A DNA stretch of 11,898 bases from Halolactibacillus sp051746745 (GTDB lineage: Bacteria; Bacillota; Bacilli; Bacillales; Amphibacillaceae), in assembly GCA_051746745.1 (NCBI GenBank), contig JBNJFJ010000059.1, forward strand, positions 1 to 11,898. Direction: 5' to 3'. Within the stretch, counting starts at the first letter, position 1, and each line of letters starts with the position of its first letter. Positions 6,413 to 11,898 of the stretch are shown here, piece after piece. A program made the position numbers and the translations under genes. The notes beneath the pieces are model-generated. The model saw nothing but the letters and a program-made list of their open reading frames with translations, was not told where the DNA came from and ran no database searches.

Positions 6413-7797
6413 ATGAAGAATGTGGCGTCTTTGGTATCTTTGGCCATGATAAAGCAGCTGAAATGACCTATTATGGTCTCCATGCTCTCCAGCACCGCGG
6501 CCAAGAAGGAGCAGGTATTGTAACAAGCAATGGAGAAGCTCTTCATCTTCATAAGGGCATTGGTTTAATCAATGAAGTCTTTAGTGAAGGACAAATTAAA
6601 AATTTACCCGGACGTAGCGCAATTGGACACGTTCGTTATACGACACAAGGTGGGGGCGGCTATGAGAATGTGCAGCCGCTCGTTTTCCGCTCACAAACGT
6701 CAAGTCTTGCCCTGTGTCATAACGGGAACTTAGTCAATGCCTTCGCGCTAAAGTCAAACCTAGAAGCACAAGGTAGTATCCTGCAAACGACATCAGATAC
6801 AGAAGTCGTCGCCCACCTAATTAAACGCAGTGGTCACTTACCGCTTGAAGAGGCGATTAAACAAGCGCTTGGCATGATTAAAGGTGCTTATGCGTTTACG
6901 ATTTTGACAGAAGATCAAATGTTTGTCGCTTTAGACCCACGTGGCCTTCGTCCGCTGTCGCTCGGTCGACTTGGTGATAGCTACGTTGTCGCAAGTGAAA
7001 CATGTGCCTTTGACCTCATTGGGGCAAAATATGAGCGTGAAGTAAAACCCGGGGAACTCCTTGTGATTGATGAATCAGGCCTGCGCTCAACAACATTTAG
7101 TTCACCAATGAAGCGGACGCTTTGTTCGATGGAGTATGTCTACTTCTCACGTCCAGATAGTAATGTGAATGGTTTAAATGTCCACGCCTCGCGTAAAGTG
7201 ATGGGGAAACAACTGGCTAAAGAGGCGCCTGTTGAAGCAGATATTGTCACCGGTGTACCAGATTCTAGTATTAGTGCCGCGATCGGCTATTCAGAAAAAA
7301 GCGGAATTCCGTATGAAATTGGTTTAGTTAAAAATCGTTATGTCGGTCGGACGTTTATTCAGCCGTCGCAAGAACTACGCGAACAAGGGGTGAAGATGAA
7401 ACTCTCACCTGTCCGCGGGATTGTCGAAGGCAAACGCGTCGTGATGATCGATGACTCGATTGTGCGCGGAACAACCTCACGCCGGATTGTTAATTTACTC
7501 AAAGAAGCTGGCGCAACCGAGGTCCATGTACGCATTGCCTCACCGCCGATTGTCAATCCATGTTATTACGGGATTGATACATCAACAAAAGGCGAATTAA
7601 TTGCGGCGAACTACTCAATTGAAGAGATGCGTGAAGAAATTGGTGCCGATTCTCTTGCCTTTTTATCTGTAGAAGGATTAGAATCCTCTATCGTAAAAGA
7701 AGATACGTTAGAACAAGGGATTTGCCATGCTTGTTTTACTGGAAAATACCCAACGGAAATCTATCCAGAATCAATTAATCCAGCGTATAAAGAATAA
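6388..7797 (+). CDS. purF: amidophosphoribosyltransferase
   Basis: Catalyses the committed step, PRPP plus glutamine to 5-phosphoribosylamine, and is the main point of feedback inhibition by purine nucleotides in this family. From ATG 6388 the protein is 469 residues and begins with an 11-residue propeptide before Cys12, as in B. subtilis PurF, where cleavage exposes this cysteine as the N-terminal nucleophile. The Ntn glutaminase domain includes CGVFG (12–16), LQHRGQEGAGI (34–44) and HNGNL (111–115). The phosphoribosyltransferase domain has the PRPP loop VVMIDDSIVRGTTS (351–364). Four cysteines, 246, 392, 446 and 449 (the last two in GICHACFTGKYP), correspond to the [4Fe-4S] ligands of the oxygen-labile Bacillus-type enzyme. 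An in-frame ATG at 6370 would add six residues but lies upstream of the ribosome binding site. The gene overlaps purL by 25 nt. Confidence 0.97.
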   Translation: MLTEIKGLNEECGVFGIFGHDKAAEMTYYGLHALQHRGQEGAGIVTSNGEALHLHKGIGLINEVFSEGQIKNLPGRSAIGHVRYTTQGGGGYENVQPLVFRSQTSSLALCHNGNLVNAFALKSNLEAQGSILQTTSDTEVVAHLIKRSGHLPLEEAIKQALGMIKGAYAFTILTEDQMFVALDPRGLRPLSLGRLGDSYVVASETCAFDLIGAKYEREVKPGELLVIDESGLRSTTFSSPMKRTLCSMEYVYFSRPDSNVNGLNVHASRKVMGKQLAKEAPVEADIVTGVPDSSISAAIGYSEKSGIPYEIGLVKNRYVGRTFIQPSQELREQGVKMKLSPVRGIVEGKRVVMIDDSIVRGTTSRRIVNLLKEAGATEVHVRIASPPIVNPCYYGIDTSTKGELIAANYSIEEMREEIGADSLAFLSVEGLESSIVKEDTLEQGICHACFTGKYPTEIYPESINPAYKE

Positions 7798-7812
7798 TGA
7801 GGGGGATTTTTA

Positions 7813-8844
7813 ATGAGCGATATTTATAAATCGGCCGGTGTCGATGTCCATGCCGGATATGAAGCAGTAGATTTAATGAAAAAACATATTAAGCGCACGA
7901 ACCGACAAGAAGTCATCGGCGGTGTGGGCGCTTTTGCGGGGTTATTTGATTTATCAAACATGTCCTATCAGCAACCGGTCTTAGTCTCAGGCACGGATGG
8001 CGTTGGAACGAAATTAAAATTAGCGTTTCAGCTAGATAAGCATGATACCGTCGGTATCGATTTAGTCGCGATGTGTGTCAATGATGTTGTCAGTCAAGGT
8101 GCGGACCCACTCTTTTTCTTAGACTATATTGCTTGTGGTAAGAATGAACCTAAAAAAATTGAACAAATCGTGAAGGGCATTGCGGAAGGTTGTGTGATGA
8201 GTGGCGCAGCGTTAATTGGCGGTGAGACCGCTGAGATGCCCGGCATGTATCAAGATGGTGAGTATGATTTAGCTGGCTTTACCGTTGGTATTGGCAATAA
8301 GTCTGACCTGATTACGGGGGAAACAATCGAACAAGGAGACGTTGTCCTTGGTATTAAATCAAGTGGTGTTCACTCCAATGGTTTTTCACTTGTTAGAAAA
8401 GTGATTGAGGAACAAAAACTTGACTTAACCGACTATGTGGATGAACTCGGAATGACCTTAGGTGAGGCCTTACTTGAACCGACCCGTATTTATGTGAAGC
8501 TCATTCAACAGTTGAAAAATCATGTGACAATCAAGGGGCTCAGCCACGTGACCGGTGGTGGTTTTTATGAGAATTTACCACGGATGTTGCCAGAAGGTTT
8601 AGGTGTTGATGTTTTAAAGGATAGCTGGGACGTGTTACCGATTTTCAACTACCTACAAAAACAAGCAGACTTTTCATTTAAAGATATGCTTGGTGTCTTT
8701 AATATGGGCATTGGTATGGCGGTTGTTGTCGCAGAAGAAGAGAAGTTTTTAGCATTAGATATTTTAAATGAACAACGAACGGAAGCCTTTCATATCGGTA
8801 CGGTGACCGGTGGCGAGGGAGTGAAACTTGTTGAAAAAAACTAA
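7813..8844 (+). CDS. purM: phosphoribosylformylglycinamidine cyclo-ligase (AIR synthetase)
   Basis: ATP-dependent ring closure of FGAM to AIR; a homodimer related to PurL. The 343-residue length is normal. Motifs in order are DGVGTKLKLA (62–71), CVNDVVSQGADPLFFLDY (88–105), the glycine-rich GGETAEMPGMY (136–146), SSGVHSNGFSL (183–193) and HVTGGGFYENLPR in the C-terminal half. ATG at 7813 follows the strong GAGGGGGA (7799–7806). It is 15 nt after purF, the first small break after the overlapping purC–purF block. Its 3' end overlaps the TTG start of purN, and the purN ribosome binding site lies inside purM. Confidence 0.97.
   Translation: MSDIYKSAGVDVHAGYEAVDLMKKHIKRTNRQEVIGGVGAFAGLFDLSNMSYQQPVLVSGTDGVGTKLKLAFQLDKHDTVGIDLVAMCVNDVVSQGADPLFFLDYIACGKNEPKKIEQIVKGIAEGCVMSGAALIGGETAEMPGMYQDGEYDLAGFTVGIGNKSDLITGETIEQGDVVLGIKSSGVHSNGFSLVRKVIEEQKLDLTDYVDELGMTLGEALLEPTRIYVKLIQQLKNHVTIKGLSHVTGGGFYENLPRMLPEGLGVDVLKDSWDVLPIFNYLQKQADFSFKDMLGVFNMGIGMAVVVAEEEKFLALDILNEQRTEAFHIGTVTGGEGVKLVEKN
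8816..8821 (+). promoter_or_regulatory. purN ribosome binding site inside purM
   Basis: AGGGAG lies 6 nt before TTG 8828 and 9 nt before the adjacent in-frame TTG 8831. No ATG or GTG is available at the expected N-terminus, so a TTG start is needed; which of the two is used cannot be decided from spacing alone. Confidence 0.65.
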
Positions 8845-9406
8845 GCACTTAGCCGTGTTCGCCTCAGGCACCGGATCGAATTTTGATGCGATTCAACAAG
8901 CGATTGAAGAAGGCACACTGGATGCAGCCATTACGCTTGTTGTGAGTGATGTACCGACGAGCGCGGTGATTGACAAAGCGAAACAGAAAGGGTTAAAAAC
9001 ATTTGTTTTTAACCCTCAGTCATATCCAGATAAGCGTGAGTTTGAAATAGAGATCGTGGATGCTTTACAAAAAGCAAAAGCCGACTTTATTATTTTAGCC
9101 GGTTATATGCGCCTGGTTGGACCAACCTTACTTCACGCCTATGAAGGAAAAATCGTTAACATTCATCCATCGCTCCTGCCAAGTTTTAAAGGGTTAGATG
9201 CGATTGGTCAAGCCTTTGACGCCGGTGTTAAAATAACAGGTGTGACGATTCATTATGTCGATGAGGGGATGGATACAGGGCGTATTATTGCCCAAGAAGC
9301 CGTAAAAATAGAAGAAACATATAAGCGGGATGATTTACAACACGCGATTCAAGTAGTTGAACATCGACTTTATCCAGCGACGATTCAATCGTTACTTCAA
9401 CAATAA
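8828..9406 (+). CDS. purN: phosphoribosylglycinamide formyltransferase (10-formyl-THF dependent)
   Basis: Transfers a formyl group from 10-formyltetrahydrofolate to GAR, giving FGAR. It is 192 residues from TTG 8828, or 191 from the neighbouring TTG 8831; either gives the family N-terminus (M)KKTKHLAVFASGTGSNF. The catalytic trio is present: Asn111 and His113 in NIHPSLLP (111–118) and Asp149 in HYVDEGMDTG (142–151), with the folate-site AGYMRL (91–96). The family signature around residues 138–154 is satisfied, but the common Pro after DTG is Arg152. The TTG start and the overlap of 14–17 nt with purM suggest re-initiation by ribosomes finishing purM. A perfect 12-bp inverted repeat with a 4-nt loop lies within the gene at 8989–9016. 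Product identity is very secure; only the exact start is open. Confidence 0.96.
   Translation: MLKKTKHLAVFASGTGSNFDAIQQAIEEGTLDAAITLVVSDVPTSAVIDKAKQKGLKTFVFNPQSYPDKREFEIEIVDALQKAKADFIILAGYMRLVGPTLLHAYEGKIVNIHPSLLPSFKGLDAIGQAFDAGVKITGVTIHYVDEGMDTGRIIAQEAVKIEETYKRDDLQHAIQVVEHRLYPATIQSLLQQ
8989..9016 (+). repeat. perfect intragenic inverted repeat in purN
   Basis: Arms AGGGTTAAAAAC (8989–9000) and GTTTTTAACCCT (9005–9016) are perfectly complementary over 12 bp around the loop ATTT (9001–9004). It spans purN residues 54–63 in frame. No T-tract follows on the + strand, so it is not a normal terminator; on the minus strand a T-rich but interrupted run follows. This is the longest perfect hairpin I found. 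Confidence 0.75.
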
Positions 9407-9424
9407 CTAAGGGGGAATTTTAAA

Positions 9425-10957
9425 GTGAAAAAACGTGCATTACTAAGTGTATCTGATAAAACGGGACTTGTCCCATTTGCCAAAGGTCTGATTGACCTTG
9501 GCTATGAACTTGTATCAACAGGCGGGACACTTAAAGCTTTACATGATGGTGGTCTTGAAGCCAAACAAGTTTCAGAAATTACTGGTTCAGATGAAATTTT
9601 AGATGGTCGGGTCAAGTCACTCCACCCAGTTATTCATGCGGGCTTACTAGCTCGTCGTGATGATGAAAACCATATGGCGCAATTACATGAGCGAGAAATT
9701 GGCTTAATTGATGTCGTTGTCGTGAATCTATACCCATTCAAAGAAACAATCAGTAAGCCAGATGTCACCGAAGACGTGGCAATTGAAAATATTGATATCG
9801 GTGGCCCGACAATGTTGCGTTCAGCAGCGAAAAACTTCCGTGATGTCACGGTCGTTGTCGACCCAGCGGATTATGACGCTGTTCTTACGTCATTACAAGC
9901 AGGTAGTGACAAACAGATGCGCAAGCAACTCGCGGCGAAAGTATTCCGCCATACCGCACATTACGATAGTTTGATCGCGGAGTACTTTGTGACATTAACG
10001 GATGAGAAAGATACGGAAACATTATCACTAAGCTATGAATTAAAACAATCCCTGCGTTACGGTGAAAATCCGCATCAAGAAGCGGCGTTTTATGAAAAAG
10101 CCAACTATCAAGGGGCGTCCATTGCCCACTGCACACAGCTAAATGGGAAAGAACTCTCTTACAATAATATTCAAGATGCCAATGCGGCATTAGAAATTGC
10201 GTTAGAGTTTGATGAAAAGCCAGTCGCGGTGGCGTTAAAACATATGAATCCTTGTGGTGTTGGAGTTGGTGAAACCATTGAAGCGGCGTTTAATAAAGCG
10301 TATGAAGCGGACCCAATTTCAATCTTTGGTGGTATTGTCGCGTTAAACCGTGAAGTCAACAAAGCAACAGCTGAACAGTTAAAAACGATTTTCTTAGAAA
10401 TCGTCATCGCACCAAGCTTTAGTGATGAGGCTCTTGCCATCTTAAAAGAAAAACCAAATTTACGCCTACTGGAAACAGACTTCACGAAAGATACAACCGA
10501 TAAAAAGAAAGTCGTCAGTGTCTTAGGTGGCTTACTCGTACAAGACCGTGATGCCGGTCAGGTGACCGTGGATGACTTAGAAGTTGTGACCGACCGCAAG
10601 CCAACAGAGGAAGAACTAAAAGCGCTACTGTTCGGTTGGAAAGTAGTAAAACATGTGAAATCGAATGCGATTGTCCTTGCGACAGCTGATAAAACAGTTG
10701 GTGTCGGTGCGGGTCAAATGAACCGTGTCGGGGCGGCGAAAATCGCGATTGAACAAGCCGGTGATAAAGCAAAAGGCGCAACGCTCGCTTCTGATGCATT
10801 CTTCCCAATGCCGGATACCGTTGAAAATGCGGCCTTAAGCGGTATCACCGCAATTATTCAGCCAGGTGGTTCAAAACGTGACCAAGATTCAATTGATATG
10901 TGTAATAAGCATGGCTTAGCCATGGTTATGACGAAGATGCGTCACTTTAAACACTAA
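9425..10957 (+). CDS. purH: bifunctional AICAR formyltransferase / IMP cyclohydrolase
   Basis: Performs the last two steps: formylation of AICAR with 10-formyl-THF, then ring closure to IMP. The 510-residue length is normal for the fused enzyme. The N-terminal cyclohydrolase (MGS-like) domain shows LLSVSDKTGL (6–15), STGGT (31–35), GRVKSLHPVIHAGLLARRD (61–79) and ENIDIGGPTMLRSAAKN (121–137). The C-terminal transformylase has LRYGENPHQEAAFY (210–223), QLNGKELSYNN (238–248), the catalytic Lys272–His273 in ALKHMNPCG (270–278) and SDAFFPMPDTVE (456–467). GTG at 9425 is preceded by AAGGGGG (9409–9415) at 9 nt. The ribosome binding site and A/T-rich spacer closely resemble those of purM. It lies 18 nt after purN and 21 nt before purD. 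No deviation in key motifs was seen. Confidence 0.97.
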   Translation: MKKRALLSVSDKTGLVPFAKGLIDLGYELVSTGGTLKALHDGGLEAKQVSEITGSDEILDGRVKSLHPVIHAGLLARRDDENHMAQLHEREIGLIDVVVVNLYPFKETISKPDVTEDVAIENIDIGGPTMLRSAAKNFRDVTVVVDPADYDAVLTSLQAGSDKQMRKQLAAKVFRHTAHYDSLIAEYFVTLTDEKDTETLSLSYELKQSLRYGENPHQEAAFYEKANYQGASIAHCTQLNGKELSYNNIQDANAALEIALEFDEKPVAVALKHMNPCGVGVGETIEAAFNKAYEADPISIFGGIVALNREVNKATAEQLKTIFLEIVIAPSFSDEALAILKEKPNLRLLETDFTKDTTDKKKVVSVLGGLLVQDRDAGQVTVDDLEVVTDRKPTEEELKALLFGWKVVKHVKSNAIVLATADKTVGVGAGQMNRVGAAKIAIEQAGDKAKGATLASDAFFPMPDTVENAALSGITAIIQPGGSKRDQDSIDMCNKHGLAMVMTKMRHFKH

Positions 10958-10978
10958 GAGAAAGTGGGATAACTATAG

Positions 10979-11898
10979 ATGAAGGTACTTGTGATTGGTA
11001 GCGGTGGCCGTGAACATATGTTAGTAAAAACACTTAAAAAATCATCTCGTGTAGCTGAGGTGTTTGTCGCACCAGGTAATGCGGGGATTGCTCTCGATGC
11101 AACATGTGTTGATATTAATGAAACAGATTTTGATCAGTTAATTGATTTTGCGAAAAAAAAGCAAATAGATTGGACCATCGTTGGTCCAGAAGTACCGTTA
11201 ACGAAGGGCATTGTGAATGCCTTTAGAGGAGCCGGCTTAAAGATTTTTGGTCCAACGAAAGAAGCCGCCATCATTGAAGGTAGTAAAGATTTCACTAAGG
11301 CGTTAATGAAAAAGTACAATGTTCCAACGGCAGACTATCAGACGTTTACGGATGCGAAACAAGCGATTAATTATATTAAGGCAAATGGCGCCCCGATTGT
11401 CATTAAAGCAGATGGGTTAGCGGCTGGTAAAGGTGTTGTCGTTGCGATGACAGAAGAAGAGGCGATTGATGCGGTAGAGGATATGCTTCTTAATCATAGC
11501 TTTGGCGATTCTGGTGCTCGTGTGGTGATTGAAGAATTTTTAGACGGGGAAGAATTTTCACTGTTTGCGTTTGTTGAAGGTGAGAACGTTTATCCAATGA
11601 TTCCAGCACGTGACCATAAGCGAGCGTTTGATCATGATGAAGGGCCAAATACAGGCGGTATGGGGGCATATAGCCCACTAGCTGATTTAGCGGACAGTCA
11701 AGTTGACTTTACGATTGAACACGTACTTAAATCTGTTGCTAAAGCGATGGTGAAAGAAGGTCGAACATATACGGGGCTGTTGTACGCAGGTCTGATTGAA
11801 ACAGAGGCTGGCGTTAAAGTCATTGAATTTAACGCGCGCTTTGGCGACCCTGAAACACAAGTGGTCTTGCCGTTATTGGAAAATGATCTCATCGATGT
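10979..11898 (+). CDS. purD: phosphoribosylamine–glycine ligase (3'-truncated by window edge)
   Basis: ATP-grasp ligase joining phosphoribosylamine and glycine to make GAR. The window holds the first 306 codons (plus two bases) of a protein usually about 420 residues long; the frame is open at the right edge. Visible features are the N-terminal loop VLVIGSGGREH (3–13), VGPEVPL (68–74), the ATP-grasp loop KADGLAAGKGVVV (143–155), DHKRAFDHDEGPNTGGMGAYSP (212–233) and the family signature RFGDPETQ (287–294). The residue after GREH, commonly Ala, is Met14, and a Gln commonly found before DHKR is Arg211; both look tolerable. ATG at 10979 has only a weak Shine-Dalgarno (AAGTGGGA, 10962–10969). In related operons purD is the last gene, so the operon terminator would be beyond this window. 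Confidence 0.96.
   Translation, partial: MKVLVIGSGGREHMLVKTLKKSSRVAEVFVAPGNAGIALDATCVDINETDFDQLIDFAKKKQIDWTIVGPEVPLTKGIVNAFRGAGLKIFGPTKEAAIIEGSKDFTKALMKKYNVPTADYQTFTDAKQAINYIKANGAPIVIKADGLAAGKGVVVAMTEEEAIDAVEDMLLNHSFGDSGARVVIEEFLDGEEFSLFAFVEGENVYPMIPARDHKRAFDHDEGPNTGGMGAYSPLADLADSQVDFTIEHVLKSVAKAMVKEGRTYTGLLYAGLIETEAGVKVIEFNARFGDPETQVVLPLLENDLID

Noticed and set aside
9380..9392. Odd palindrome ACGATTCAATCGT near the end of purN
   Set aside because: Short, inside coding sequence, cannot form a hairpin with a one-base loop, and has no promoter nearby.
9634..10808. Several minus-strand open frames of about 70–100 codons opposite purH
   Set aside because: They are antisense to well-conserved coding sequence, lack recognisable domains or clear ribosome binding sites, and look like shadows of purH codon use.
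11171..11188. TGGACCA/TGGTCCA hairpin in purD
   Set aside because: Seven base pairs is within chance expectation; no supporting context.
1..11898. Mobile elements, CRISPR arrays, defence genes or a novel accessory system
   Set aside because: The window is fully accounted for by eleven housekeeping purine genes in their standard order; no tandem repeats, transposase or foreign-looking segment was seen.

Overview
This window is almost entirely one de novo purine (IMP) biosynthesis operon. All genes are on the + strand, in the order purK–purB–purC–purS–purQ–purL–purF–purM–purN–purH–purD. The first and last genes are cut by the window edges. The order, the split FGAM synthetase (separate PurS, PurQ and small PurL) and a PurF with a short propeptide and four Fe-S cysteines all match the Bacillus subtilis-type pur operon. 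The purine-rich Shine-Dalgarno sites, the TTG/GTG starts and a base composition that looks moderately AT-rich by eye also point to Bacillota, most likely Bacillaceae or a close relative. Genus cannot be fixed from this sequence alone.

Layout: (1) 1–1074, 3' part of purK; purE probably lies just upstream, outside the window. (2) 1075–1247, the only sizeable intergenic gap, carrying a candidate secondary promoter and the strong purB ribosome binding site. (3) purB, then a tightly packed block purC-purS-purQ-purL-purF in which neighbours from purC onward overlap by 1, 4, 17 and 25 nt. (4) After a 15-nt gap, purM and purN overlap; purH and purD follow after gaps of 18 and 21 nt. No tRNA, rRNA, CRISPR, insertion sequence, prophage gene or intrinsic terminator was seen, and no convincing gene lies on the minus strand.

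Together the genes cover every step from PRPP to IMP except PurE: PurF (PRPP to phosphoribosylamine), PurD (GAR), PurN (FGAR, using 10-formyl-THF), PurSQL (FGAM), PurM (AIR), PurK (N5-CAIR), [PurE, CAIR], PurC (SAICAR), PurB (AICAR), PurH (IMP). PurB also acts in the IMP-to-AMP branch. All are expected to be soluble cytoplasmic enzymes.

I found no undescribed system here. The points worth a second look are modest: the purK–purB gap with a possible own promoter, two normally conserved motifs in PurC that are altered, strong perfect inverted repeats inside the purN and purC reading frames, and several overlapping or non-ATG starts suggesting translational coupling.
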